The translations under genes were made by a program, and so were the position numbers. Below the pieces are notes generated by a model that searched no databases, was not told where the DNA came from, and saw nothing but the letters and a program-made list of their open reading frames with translations. Positions 1-11,299 of a DNA stretch of 64,000 nt are shown piece by piece; positions within the stretch are counted from its first letter, which is position 1, and each line of letters starts with the position of its first letter. Source of the stretch: Ianthella basta (taxonomy: Eukaryota; Porifera; Demospongiae; Verongiida; Ianthellidae); the NCBI GenBank assembly GCA_964019415.1, contig OZ025871.1, positions 6,185,213-6,249,212 of the forward strand. Direction: 5' to 3'.

Positions 1-599
1 CCAGCACCTGCCATAACCTGACTCTGCAGACCTTATCGTATGCTTTCTCCAGATCTATGCACGCTATCACCATCTGTTTGTTCTTCTCAAGCACTTTCTC
101 GCTTAGTTGCCTGATTGTAAAGATTTGATCTACACAACTTCTTCCTCGCCTAAAGGCCCCTTGCACTTCCAATACCTTACTTTCCGTTTTGCTTCTCACT
201 CGGCTGTCCAGGATTCGTGCATACACTTTGTTGGGTATACTGAGCAGGCTTATCCCTCTGTAGTTGCTACACACCATCTTACTGCCCTTCTTGTGCAGTG
301 GTACAATAACTGCTTTCTTCCAATCATTCGCCACTTCTCCCTTTGCCCATGCTACCTCTATGACTCTGTGTAACCACTCAGCTGCCACCATGCCTCCTGC
401 TTTCAGCATTTCTGCATTAATTCCACATACACCTGGGGCCTTTCCACTCTTCAACTTTGCTATGGCTTCCAGAACTTCCTCAATACCAATGCTGTCCTCT
501 TCATACATTGGGCATGAACCTGCAGCTTTCTTTGGACTCTCGTTTTCCTGCCCCCCCGCCTGTAGTAACCCTGAGAAGTACTCCTTCCATCTCTCCATT
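1..599 (-). mobile_element. LINE reverse transcriptase, 5'-truncated, open to left edge
   Basis: Reading the minus strand from about 599 down to the edge gives an uninterrupted frame of roughly 195 codons that is plainly a non-LTR retrotransposon reverse transcriptase. Motifs in order are MERWKEYFSGLL, KLKSGKAPGVCGINAEMLKAG, PLHKKGSKMVCSNYRGISLL, GAFRRGRSCVDQI and ACIDLEKAYDKV. The catalytic FADD box would lie beyond the window. The frame starts abruptly beside Helitron-family sequence, as expected of a 5'-truncated LINE insertion. No stop or frameshift is seen, so this copy is younger than the other LINE pieces here. The clade is uncertain; an RTE- or CR1-like element is likely. Confidence 0.9.
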
Positions 600-1045
600 T
601 TGTTTGTTCAGTCATAAAATTGGCACCTTGCAGGGAATCGGCTCGAGACGCTCCATGCCAGTTGAGGAATGGGATGGGCGTGTTCTTAGAGGGGTGCAGT
701 TCACCTAGCTGCATTGCGGCCGAAGAGCAGGATGTCCTTTGTCAGTTCTCCGTGGGCTGACACGCCATTTATCAAATTATGTACTGGCCCTTTCACTACC
801 GGTCATTGGCGGACTTGATATGAGTCATGCCAGTTAAGGGAGTGGGGGTACATGAGCTTAGAGGGGTGCCGTTCACCTAGCTGTCCTGCATCCGAAGAGC
901 ACGCTTCCTTTTCTTCCACAGGCCGAGACACCATTTTTGAGTACTTATGCAGCCCTTGACAACATACAGTCACATTTCATTCTGCCATAAGAATGTGACG
1001 TCACATCCTGTTGGCGTTGGTGCATGCCAATGTTACTAATTTAAG
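600..1045 (+). repeat. Helitron-family fragment, truncated
   Basis: Sequence from about 604 to 935 matches the inner part of the complete Helitrons at 60814-61945, in the opposite orientation. The terminal TC end is missing, cut off at the LINE junction. The element is built from two related modules about 172 bp apart, each with AGAGGGGTGC, CACCTAGCTG and a GCCATTT end. After 935 the sequence departs from the Helitron but stays parallel to the copy at 5245-5675, including GTGACGTCAC and GGTGCATGCCAATGT, so the two copies form a sub-family with a different 3' part. Confidence 0.7.
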
Positions 1046-1054
1046 GAAACTGGC

Positions 1055-1260
1055 ATGCACTCCACTTGCTGGCACTCCATGCTATGGTACAATCTGAGTA
1101 ATGCTGCCCCATGCATACTCACATGCCATGCCCACATGGCGTTGCAGATACCAGCATACTGCCCAGCTGACATCAACACACTGTCACACAACATGCTGGG
1201 GTTGGCAGACAGACACCATCATGCCGTCGTGGACGTGCCGGAGCAGGGAAGCCTGCCAAA
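1055..1260 (+). repeat. Interspersed repeat, also at about 6490-6690
   Basis: The stretch beginning near TGGTACAATCTGAGTAATGC returns at 6497 with scattered substitutions, through CATACTGCCCAGCTGACATC to the GAGCAGGGA motif. Both copies can be read as a short peptide containing CILTCHAHM and QIPAYCPADIN. Neither has a splice context or a longer frame that I can defend, so I treat it as repeat sequence accompanying the Helitron-like fragments. Confidence 0.6.
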
Positions 1261-1274
1261 GGTTAGTAAGAATA

Positions 1275-1716
1275 ATATAAAAAGAACAAATGGGGTATGA
1301 GCAGCCTATGATGCTTTTCTCTTACGCGTATTTCAGGTTGCTTTTGGTGCGCTGCCGTCTCCAATACATCCAAAGAAGCCTATCTATGGCCTTTAATTGT
1401 TCTTTGCCATTGCCGTTTGGCTAATTTTGCTGAAGCACGCCAATACATTTTTATCTTGCACATTCCTAAATAGACGTCACAAACGTAAGGACATATGGGG
1501 TAAGAGCAGCCTCTGATGCTTTTCTCTTATATGGCTCTTATATGGCTACTCCTGGCTGACTTTGGCTGTGCTGCCGTCTTCAATATATTGAATAAAGCCT
1601 ATCCATGGCCTTCAATTGTTCTTTGGTGTTGCCGTTTGGCTAGTTTCGCCGTAGTGCATTAATACATTAAATTAGGAGTAGACGTTTTTATTGAGCACAT
1701 TCCTAAATTTGATAAC
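1275..1716 (+). repeat. Tandem pair of about 210-bp repeat units
   Basis: Two successive units each run from GGGGTA(T/A)GAGCAGCC through TGATGCTTTTCTCTTA, CTGCCGTCT, CCTTYAATTGTTCTTTG and GCCGTTTGGCTA to GCACATTCCTAAAT. A third, more diverged unit lies at 24578-24800. No coding potential or terminal inverted repeats were recognised. Confidence 0.7.
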
Positions 1717-3235
1717 CATACTTTCCTGCTGTGTGTCTCTGGTTGACCGACTGTTTGCATTGTGTCTCTACTGTCCTCATCTAAATACTGTCCCAACCTT
1801 TAAATCCCTTAGATAGATTCCCATGAGGTAGGAGGTAGTTGCCTCCTTGGTGGAAATCACCCATTTGCCAACTTTCATTGTACACACCCCACCCTACACA
1901 AGTCCTTATTAACATTGCACTATTACTTCCACACTTGATACACAAAATACAGAAAATGTTGTATATAGCAGTTTGATTGAACACAGTTTCCCATACACCT
2001 AGCTCCCCTTGACAAGGAACAGAAGCTGATAAAACAGTCTGTGCTTGTGTCATGTACTGTAGGCATGTCTTCTTCTGCTTGTGCTGTTTATTATGCAATG
2101 TTTGCTTAAATTGACTGCACAAGAATGGAAGCAGAGGAAAGGCAGGGCTGTAGCGCCAAGATAAAAACCGGTCAGGCCATAGATGACACGATGCAAGGTA
2201 GGGGGTCTGGGGGCATGCCTCCCTGGAAAATTCATAAATCTAGATGTTTTGTGAGTACTTTTGGGGCAATTCTAGGCCCATCAACTCTCCAATGAGTATG
2301 ATAAAATGTAACATAGACAAACAGGCACTTACAGCAGGAAAGGCGATCAAGTGCCGTGTAACAGGTAATACAATGCATTGAACTAAGAAGACAGCGAATT
2401 AAAAATCGAAATCTAGTGGTTTTTGGCTGTCTCTCCGATGCTAGGCAGCACAAATCTCTCCTTTCCTCGGCTAGAAGGCACCATCAAAACACAGCGATCG
2501 ATTACACACCATTTTATGCGTCATGAAAACGTCAAAAACGTCATGCGACATCCGTAAAATGGCTGCTGCCGTTAAGGTTGGTTAGAGGACTAAGTATCTG
2601 GCTATTCCTTGGTCAAGCTAAGTCCTGCAGCACTGTAACAAGTCCACCCTGCTTTTAGAACGTTGTTTAACCTTAGGCCAGTCCCCCCTCCCCCCCCCCC
2701 CCCCCAAGTTGAAAGTGTGTTTAAAATGCATATCTTCAATATTTAGAAATTTTGTTCCAGCTGCAAAAACCACTCTGGCCATGGCCGGACCGGCCGGACT
2801 GGGTGCTACGGCCCTGAAAGGGCATGCATGGCCATGCAAGGCTATAGCATGCACAACTCATAGCACACACAACATATTTGTTCCTCACGCACTGCTTTAG
2901 TGTCCACCTGTTGTTTCCTCCCTCTCTGCCTACACTACCTCACAGGTGACAGATGTGCTGGTGCCACTTCTGTGTCCATGGACTCATGTAGAAGCCATGC
3001 AAACCAAAGTGTTCAGGTCTGTGCTACTAAGAAGATGTGGTATCTTGTCACCACCTTCACTAGTCAGGTGTCACTTGATCCCTCCTCACAAAGGGAAGGG
3101 TCAGTACTATTGCATACATTGACCTGTCAGTCAGTAATGCAATTACTGAATGTGATTTATGTTTCGCGAGGTTTAACGTTCACGGTTTTCACGGATTAGC
3201 AGCCATTCATGAAATTTTGAAAAGAGAAATGCAGA
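1717..3235. other. Intergenic, no gene seen
   Basis: Nothing here holds a convincing frame. It contains a GGGGGTCTGGGGGCATGC motif near 2200, a C homopolymer of about 18 bases near 2687-2705, and near 3160-3200 a short CGCGAGG / TTCACGGTTTTCACGG repeat-like stretch just before the LINE fragment. Confidence 0.5.
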
Positions 3236-3745
3236 AGTAAATAAAATGAAAGTATTTAATGCTATGGTGGTGCCCACGTTACTTTACGGGTGTGGGACAT
3301 GGACAATACAGAAAGCCATGAAAGCAAGCCGCAAACCTTTGAGATAATGTGGCTGAGAAAGGTAAAAGGTGTGACAAGGATGGACAGAGTAAGAAATAAG
3401 CAAGTGAGGAAGGCACTCGGACTAGAAGAAGTGTTACACATATGTAGTGAAGGAAAAGCAAATGAATTGTAAGGATAAATGGGAGGCAATGAGTGAGGTC
3501 AGATTGGTGAGGAAAGTGTGGATGTACAAAGCGAGAAGCAGGAGACTACGGGGATGACCCAGGAAAGGGCGTGATAAACTTTCCAATAAACTCCCCTTAA
3601 TTTGTATGTAGTAGCTGCTATGTTAATATTATGACATATGTTTCTATATACTTATAGGCATGTGTCTATGTGCACTTCTGGGCTACCTCCTGCCAAGGAG
3701 ACAAAACCGTTTGGGTAGTGATGATGATGATTATGAATCTTTTAA
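3236..3745 (+). mobile_element. LINE 3'-end fragment
   Basis: The plus strand encodes, with a frameshift, the C-terminal signature of LINE ORF2: MKVFNAMVVPTLLYGCGTWT, then RVRNKQVRKALGLEEVL. This is the region downstream of the reverse transcriptase. The 3' untranslated part includes GGCTACCTCCTGCCAAGGAG and ends in a short GATGATGATGAT tail. The LINE ending near 21145 has the same CTACCTCCTGCC motif and a comparable TGATTGATTGAT tail, so the two belong to related families that finish in short tandem repeats. Frameshifts and stops mark it as dead. Confidence 0.85.
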
Positions 3746-5244
3746 CATCTCAGTTTACAGTAAGCCACGATATATGTACCGTAATGATTGCTAACAATTT
3801 ATAAATTTACGAACCCCGCGAAAATTATAGCACTTAAGGTATGGCAGATGAAATGTGTTTTGTGTCATTGCGTGAGCATGCTCCATATACTTACATATTG
3901 TTTGAACAGATATAGTAAGCTGCACAGCTTCCATTCATGGCTGGCTATGTCTGTGAAAGACAATCCTACAGTGGTTGATGCAATGACATGGACACAGCAC
4001 AGATGCAATTTGAGCAGGATGACATGTGAATTAAGCACAGGCTTTCCCCAAAAACCAGTTGGCAAAACAGTGCAGACATTTTGGCCAGAAGTTACGCCAG
4101 ACATATAACCGGCAACTGCTCAGACTTCAAATGTGCATAACCTGGGTGCTGAACAGCAGCAGGCGCTGCTGTTTTGATCACCTTCGCTGGTGATACCATT
4201 ACATGTAGACTCTAATTAGCACAAATGTAGGTAATAATGAACTGTTCCGCAATCTAATTGGAGCAAAACTATAATTGCGCTGTGCGCAGATCAATGTATA
4301 CAGCAGTACCTGACCTTCTCCATTAGTGGAAGGGGTTACGGCACATCTGGCTACACCTTCACTGCATTCCTAAAGGTGTTTGGAACAAGTGACCAATAAG
4401 ATTACTAATGCAATGTAACATGTGATTGCTGATTTGATTCAATAATGGAAGAATTTAAAGATATGGTTATTTCTTCACCTTCCACCTGTCCATCCCCTCC
4501 TCCTTAATGCAGCCCCACTGCTCCTCAAATGACCCTTCACCTCCCCTTCTTGAGGTGGGGGAGATAAGTGGTCCTGGGACAGTACCAGATACTGAAGTAA
4601 TGGAAGTGGCAGCAGGTAAGTGAAGTGCACTGTTGAGGAGTTGGAGGGTTGACTTAATTCATGCATTCTGCTATTGTAGTATTCACTAACACCATTGTAT
4701 TATAGGGTGCCATCTAGGTTAAAACTAGGCCAGATCATTCTGCTCGACTTATTTATAAAGCACAGATACATACAATTCGGCCTTTTCTATCATAGTTTAA
4801 CCCAATGACCTACGAGGAACAATTTAGATCAAAACTGTTCAATTTGGCTAAAAATGCCAAATGCGTAACATGTGAATGTCACATGATTCCAACGTGCAAG
4901 TTGGCCAGTCCCACTTATATCTATTGTACACTGCACATGTGGGCCCTTTTACTGAAGTGCAACTAAAGTAGGTATCTAAGTCTTCAACGATTTTGGAGAT
5001 TGTGTCATTTGCTATGCTTGCTACATGTTCCCTTGCAGCAGGTATTAGAAAGGGCAAACGCAGTGCTAGAGATGAGCCTCCTTTTCAGCCAAAGAGGGGA
5101 AGAGACAACTCTGACCATGTGTAATGGGTGCACACGCACATAAAGGTATCTGACAGCATACATACACAGATACACAAGTGGCACAAACACATACAGGTAC
5201 ACAGATGCACAAGCATCTTACTATAATGCACTGAATATTGGATT
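3746..5244. other. Intergenic, no gene seen
   Basis: AT-rich sequence without a credible reading frame. A CCCCGCGAAAATTAT motif near 3816 resembles the sequence flanking the other side of the LINE insertion near 3165, suggesting the LINE landed in an older repeat. Confidence 0.4.
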
Positions 5245-5675
5245 TTTATGTTTGTTTGTTACCTCATAAAATCAGTGCCTTGCAAGGAATCAGCTCAAGA
5301 TGCTCCGTGCTAGTTGAGGGACTCGGGGCCAGGTTCCTAGAGGGGTGCCGTTCGCCTAGCTACCTTGCGGTCGAATAACGAGATGTCCTTCGTCTGTGCT
5401 CCGTGGGCCGACATGCCACTTCTACAACTATCAACCGGCCCCTTACACTATCGGTCATTGGCGGACTTGATGCGAACCATGCCAGTTAAGGAAGTGAAAG
5501 GATGCGAGCTTAGAGGGGTGCTGAAGAGCGCGCTTCCTTATTTTTTGGCGGGCCAAGACGCCATTTTTGACCACTCTTGCAGCCCTTGACAACGTACAGT
5601 ATTATATTCCGCCACAAGAATGTGACGTCACTTCCTGTTAGCGTCGGTGCATGCCAATGTGACTAATTTAAGGAA
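5245..5675 (+). repeat. Helitron-family fragment, second copy
   Basis: This parallels the 600-1045 copy throughout: CATAAAATCAGTGCC near the start, the two AGAGGGGTGC modules, then GCAGCCCTTGACAAC, GTGACGTCAC and GGTGCATGCCAATGT. It lacks the canonical TC and CTAG ends and carries an internal deletion before GAAGAGCGCGCTTCC. It is non-coding. Confidence 0.7.
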
Positions 5676-6403
5676 TTACACATGCTCTTTCCGACAGACA
5701 ATCTACATACACTATATCGGCGCACAGCCTCATCCTCAGTACGTACATAAATCACCACCATGCACATGCATGCCTTTAGCCAGTTATTACATACACTAAA
5801 TTGCAGGCATAGCATTTTCCCTTACTATGTGCACTGGCTTGTTCTCCACTTGCTGGCACTCCATGCTATACTAGGGCATACATTAAAATGCAACCAGCCT
5901 CGCTAGAAATGTATATTGCTAGCTATTTCAGTAATGTACAGTGCATGAGCGTAACTTGGCCAGGGCAAGTACATTTTGGGCAATAGAACTGTAATCTGCT
6001 TTCACTGGCTGTCAGAAAGAAGGGATAGCAAGCCAGACGAAGCACTGGATGGCAGCTGGGCAATCGACACCTACCTATTTGGAGCTGCGCAGGGAAGCCA
6101 GTCCGTGCTGTGCTAACATAGTGCTCGTTATTGCTTCACCCAAGTGAACTGTGAAAGTGTTTCCGGCCACGCGGGGCAAATGACGTCAGTCAATATGGCA
6201 GAATGGCCAACAGGCGTGTAGCCCTCGCTGGAGCAATGGGCGACGTTAACAACAACCTGAACGTGGGGTGCAGTGATGTCGTGGAGTGTTGAGCAGTTTC
6301 GTGGCCAATGGTGGCCAAGTAGAGCGTTTTGTTGTCGTGAGCCCTTGCGGAGAGCACCGGGTTATTGCACAATCTAGGTGTCTTGGGTTGACTGGGACGG
6401 ATA

Positions 6404-6435
6404 TACATATATACATACATACATACATACATATA
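6404..6435. repeat. (CATA)n microsatellite
   Basis: Short run of ATAC/CATA tetranucleotides. It interrupts open frames on both strands that are not otherwise gene-like. Confidence 0.8.
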
Positions 6436-6660
6436 TACAAACGGGGGATGACAACGCATCACGATTACTTGCCTCGCCTTTCGGCTCAGCAATACTGGTA
6501 CGATCTGCTTAATGCTCCCCCCTGCATACTCACATGCCATGCACACATGATGTTGCAGATACCAGCATACTGCCCAGCTGACATCAACACACCGTCGCAC
6601 AACATGCTAGCGTCGGCAGACAGGCGCCGGCATGCCGTCATCGTTGCACTGGAGCAGGGA

Positions 6661-6728
6661 CGCTCGCTGAAGGCGGGCTTTCCTGCTTGTACACACGTAC
6701 AAGCAGGAAAGCCCGCCTTCAGCAAGCG
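6661..6728. repeat. Near-perfect hairpin inside a repeat
   Basis: Left arm 6666-6692 and right arm 6697-6723 are exact inverse complements (27 bp), separated by ACAC. The match continues outward for five more bases with one mismatch. The hairpin replaces the sequence that follows GAGCAGGGA in the related repeat near 1245, so it is an insertion or rearrangement within that repeat. Confidence 0.85.
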
Positions 6729-7152
6729 TACGTGCACCCATGTACGTACTTTAATCACGTGCACATAATCGCAAACAGTCCAAAATGACAAATGTGTGTG
6801 TGCGTGTACATGCGCGTGTTGTGTCTGTATGCATGTCTGTAGGTGGGTGTGCGCTGGAGACAGCCTAGGAACAGAAGACTTCCCTTCAATTGAGTCACAC
6901 ACACATTCCCCAGAACCCTAAAGCCACAGGCCACAGGTGTAGTGGTGATTCCCAAAGATGTCAGATGTGCTAAGGCTTGACTACATAAAGTAGTACTCAT
7001 TATCACTCAAAGCTCAAGTACACACATAGTACATGTGCAGTGTACAGATTACATGCAACCAGCAGTAGTGTAGCACCAACATAACACCACAACAGCTCAT
7101 GTCACAGTGTACAGTGTGCAAACTGTGTACATTCAAACAATGTATCCTTTAC

Positions 7153-7153
<1 letters not shown>

Positions 7154-7184
<31 letters not shown>
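7154..7184. repeat. (AC)n microsatellite
   Basis: About 15 AC dinucleotide units in AT-rich intergenic DNA. Confidence 0.9.
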
Positions 7185-7186
<2 letters not shown>

Positions 7187-7694
7187 CACAAGGTGCACTC
7201 CAAAGTCATTCCCTGTATTTGCCTACAAAGGTGCTGTGCTCAAAATGCTGTTGAGGGTGTTAATATGTAACTTGTAATGATTTGGTGCCATCTAATTCAC
7301 TTTGTAACTCATTCATTCAAACTTGTGTGGATCTGAGCACTAAAATTTCTTACCAGTCAGGCAAATTTGCATTTGTACTGATACCATGTGCAACTTCACT
7401 ATAAATCTGCCCTTGTACAGAGTCTAATTAGTGTATTTGGAACACTATACCATTTTGTGAATGCTATGTGTAAATATTACTGTGTATTGCACCTCCATTA
7501 TTGCACCATTGCAGATTCAGTGGAGTGACCTCTTTGAGTAAATTCTATGTATAAAAGCCTTGTCTGAGCTATGTCTATACTTTTTGTGTGGGGGGCTGTG
7601 TGGTGGTGTTAGTATTGATGCTGTGTGGTGGTGTTAGTACAATCTTAGCAGTGTTGTGTTTGTTGTACATTTAGTACTTTTGTCGTAGTATTAA

Positions 7695-8271
7695 CCCATT
7701 AGGACCCAATTTCAAACTTTGCGCTCGTGTACTGCGAGCCCAACTTAAAAATGGCGGCTACGTACAAGCCCCGTACTTTTGCTTTTCCGTGGCTTTCCTG
7801 GCTTTCCTCGCGCAAAATGTTGACATTGGGTGTTGCATTCCATGGTGCTGTTTCTTAGAAGACGAGAACGGTAAACGAATGCTTGTATTTTACTTGCTGG
7901 CACTTCTGTGATCCAGAAATGAAACCAGGAGCCGCTCTAGCTGCTGGACTATTTGTTCAACAGCCGACTGCATTCGTTCTTGTCGCTACGTGGTACGCGG
8001 ACCGGTAGCTTTCTGGTCACACACCAAAATGGTGCGTACCTTCGCAAAACGTTCGGCGCTTGATTGCGCGGCGCGAGAATGACCAGAAGAGACAGCGAGA
8101 GTCCAAAATGATTGCCAAATGACTACTAGGCGTGCTGTGAAAAGTTCGTACCATTCCTCCGTTCTTGGCAGCCAAACGAAGGGAAAGTTTGTCTTGACGC
8201 AAATCTGCGTCATTGGGCCTTAAGTGCATACAAATATTTGACGCAAATTTGCGTCTTTGGGCCCTAATGGG
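7695..8271. mobile_element. piggyBac-type MITE with TTAA target duplication
   Basis: The ends are inverted repeats, CCCATTAGGACCC on the left and GGGCCCTAATGGG on the right, differing at one position. Each is flanked by TTAA (7691-7694 and 8272-8275), the target-site duplication of piggyBac transposons. The interior has no transposase. It carries two subterminal palindromes near the right end, GACGCAAATCTGCGTC and GACGCAAATTTGCGTC, the latter a perfect 16-bp palindrome. The higher CpG content than the neighbourhood suggests a relatively young insertion. Confidence 0.85.
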
Positions 8272-8319
8272 TTAAATTGTGTGCATACACATGTAATCAT
8301 TGTGTTTGTACATGTGCAA

Positions 8320-8336
8320 GTGTGTGTGTGTGTGTG

Positions 8337-8396
<60 letters not shown>

Positions 8397-8414
8397 CGTG
8401 CATGCGTGCGTGCG
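8320..8414. repeat. (TG)n microsatellite
   Basis: Long TG run, degenerating to TGCG/TGCA at its right end. All Cys/Val and His/Thr frames across it are artefacts of the repeat. Confidence 0.95.
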
Positions 8415-9418
8415 GGCATATATGTCGATGTGTGTGTACACATATTGTTTGGGCTTGTGTCTTTCATTCATTTGTGATCTCTCACCTTCTCCATGCAGTT
8501 CACTGGTAATACAGCTCAAACCATCATGGATCACAAGACCTGGGCTGCCTCAGTGCAGGAGGAGTAAATTTTGGGATTGCCCTGTAAAGGAGTAGTTCTT
8601 GACTGTTAGTGTATGCCGAACTTAGCTAGACCTACGTAAGTTTGCAGTACTCTGTGTTGAAATAATTATTGTTTTACCATTTTAGCACTTGTTTAGCATG
8701 ACTAGTAGGGAAGTGTGTGATTTCTGTGACTTAAAGTGACACCAGTAATGTTCCTTGTATTAGCTATAATGTGGTAATTGTACACTACATCTTGCAGTGT
8801 GTAGAATGGCTAGTGGGTAGGTGTATGTGAGTGAGCATTGTATTGCATGTGCCACTTTCCTGCAAGCCAATAGCTATAGGAACATCATACACCACATCTG
8901 TGCTGTGTGGCATTTGTAGGTGTGTGTGGTGAGCATATTGCATGGCTGCTGGTTATCTGCTTGAGTTGGCATTGACAACTCACTACATCAATCCCTTGTT
9001 ATTCATGTACAGTACTTGTACAAGTCATGAAGTCTGGCTTCTTCAAATTTATAATATATATTATGCAATATAATTATACAGTTATATGCATGGTGAACAG
9101 ACAACACTGAATGTTAACAGACAATCACACTCTGACATAACCCAATTGTTTATATACGATGCATGCACAGAACCTATATGAACATATAGAACACTACATG
9201 ACATACAGTAGCATACCATATGCCATGCCAGCATGCTCACACATACTCCAGCAGAACACACACTGGCCTATAGCTAGGCACATTCATAATGCATTAACAT
9301 TTCTGACAAAGTGTACCATTAGTTAGTGATATAATGAATGTTTACAAATGGACAAGTGAAAAGAAGCAGCTACACAGATCATGTAAATATGGCTGCATGC
9401 CCTAGTATACAGCCTAAT
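8415..9418. other. Intergenic, no gene seen
   Basis: No convincing exon or repeat end recognised. An AT-rich palindromic patch (TTTATAATATATATTATGC) lies near 9048. Confidence 0.4.
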
Positions 9419-9580
9419 CTACAGTCCCATGTCAACACCCCTCATGGAGCCCAGTATGGCCGCAGCATTCCCTCGCTGAACAGCCACAGCAATTCTTTGT
9501 CGGAAATTGTGGTGGGAGAGGGGCTCCTGGGTGGCATCCATGATATCGATGCGTCGTCGAGGTCTCGGATGACGCATCAT
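9419..9580 (-). CDS. Possible short coding piece, unrecognised
   Basis: On the minus strand an ATG-ATG at the right end opens a 53-codon frame ending in TAG. It begins MMRHPRPRRRIDIMDATQ and later reads NFRQRIAVAVQRGNAAAIL. The composition (Arg-rich start, amphipathic helix-like middle) and the GC-richer base content against very AT-rich flanks look more like coding DNA than the overlapping plus-strand frame. No acceptor was found upstream, where the frame is closed by TAA. It could be a last exon, a small protein, or old transposon coding sequence. I do not recognise the family. Confidence 0.25.
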   Translation of the reverse strand: MMRHPRPRRRIDIMDATQEPLSHHNFRQRIAVAVQRGNAAAILGSMRGVDMGL

Positions 9581-10022
9581 GGATTCATTATTAATTAATT
9601 ATAATTCAACAACTACAGCTGCTAACATCAGTGTTGTCAAATATATATATCATAATTATACACATTATTACACATGCAGGACACTCTCTCATGCAGCACT
9701 TACAATGCAGGTACACAATGTCATGTCTAAATAGCCACACACACACAAAACCACACATGCATGTGCACTGGCTGTATATATACAGTGCATGCCTATTTCC
9801 TCTACCCCTGTCTGATTGAATTTGAAGAAGTCATCTGGCCACGGCATGGCCTGAGATGAGAGACTTATGTACAAATATGGATATAGATTTAGCTGGCCAA
9901 GGCTGTAATACACATACAGCACAGATATGCAGTAACTAACATGAGACATTTACTACACCGTATATTATCTTGTACACTTCAATGCATGGGACTCTAAGCC
10001 ACGGATGTGTGATCGAGAGTTA

Positions 10023-10861
10023 CGGTGGAGTCTCATTATAACAAATCTCATAGGGAAACTGAAAAATTACAAGAGAAATTCACTATAACAGAGCAACATA
10101 CTAAATGCTGTCATATTGATAAAAGGTTACATAAATATAAGATGGAAAGTAGACAATAATGATTATTCATGCATAATTATCCCTTTATAATTCATTAGAC
10201 AGTCTGAAGAAGTCTGTTTGAGTCTTACTGTTAGCTAGAGCGTATGCAAGAGTGTGATCAGTGGCTAATAGGTTGCGAAAAACAGCAGTGTTGACATTCT
10301 CCTTACATGAAACGTATGCCCTGAGTGTTCCAGCAGCAATCTGCCTCTTTGGAAGTTGGTGGTATGAGCTCTTCATCGTAATTGTCATTGTCATCATCAA
10401 ATTCTTCTTGAAAGTCAGGTGGAGAGCTGTCAGTTAATTGGACACTGGCAATGATGTTGTCCTCAGTTGGAACGTACACCTGTTGCAACAACATTTTCGT
10501 CTGCAGTCATGTAATCTTCAAGTGATACTGACCTGAATGGTACTTCATGTCTAGCTAGCCATCCTGCACTGCCTTGAAACCTGAGATTCCCTAGCTTATC
10601 GGCAAACTCCTTGGTTTTAGCAAGTAAAAGAGGCCCTGAAATGGGACCATTTTGGTCTCTTGTCCCATGAAACCACTACAGTAAGGCTTCATCCACATCT
10701 TCATACTCAGAAGAACAAAATCTCTTCCGCATTGGATTGACTACTATTCTTGTTTCATTACAAATTATCAAGGCCCGGTTCTCTAAGACTGCTGAAGAGA
10801 TTGTCCCTATATTCAAGGATGTAGGACTGTACAGTGCGACTTTCTTGCATGTAGGAATCAT
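10023..10861 (-). pseudogene. pogo/Tigger transposase fragment, broken
   Basis: The minus strand reads YEDVDEALL, a stop, then WFHGTRDQNGPISGPLLLAKTK and EFADKLGNLRFQGSAGWLAR. This is the CENP-B-type DNA-binding helix-turn-helix of pogo-family (Tigger) transposases, with a TAG replacing one codon. A second frame further along reads AYVSCKENVNTAVFRNLLATDH and may be from the C-terminal end. The DDE catalytic core is missing. At the low-coordinate end TA is followed by CGGTGGAGTCTCATTATAAC, close to a Tigger-type terminal repeat. I could not find the matching repeat on the other side. Confidence 0.8.
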
Positions 10862-11299
10862 GGTTAATGCTCCACTGTGTAACAGACTTTACTTATTTCT
10901 GTTCTTTTTTATGCCATCCCTGCATCCTTACAATTTTTGTAGAAATTTTCTATTATTTCTAGTGTATGTGGTATTGTGCCTGGGGAGCTAGGATATGCAA
11001 AGGGGGCCCGTCACTAAGTGAACACTATAAGGGAATGTATAAGGCATGTATTTTTATACACTGCCTAATGGATTAACTAGGTATAGTATTATAGAATACT
11101 TGTGTAGAATGTGTGGTACTGTACTGATTACAAATACTATAACAATAAAATGCGTAACGAACTAGTTTGGGGCCAGGACACCTGCGAGTACTCACTCGAT
11201 TATCACTGACATCATAAGTTACGTCATATGTTACGTGTGAAATCTATTGTGCGAATCCAATCGTTTGTAAAGAACTGATGGCTCGCAGCATGTCTCTTC

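Noticed and set aside
6190-6902. Overlapping frames of 136-160 codons on both strands
   Set aside because: They run through a CATA microsatellite, a perfect hairpin and a dispersed repeat; nothing protein-like is conserved.
8220-8595. Open frames of Cys-Val or His-Thr repeats across the TG tract
   Set aside because: TG/CA dinucleotides give stop-free frames in every phase; no non-repeat coding content. The same applies at 36938-37364, 49377-50075 and 60099-60380.
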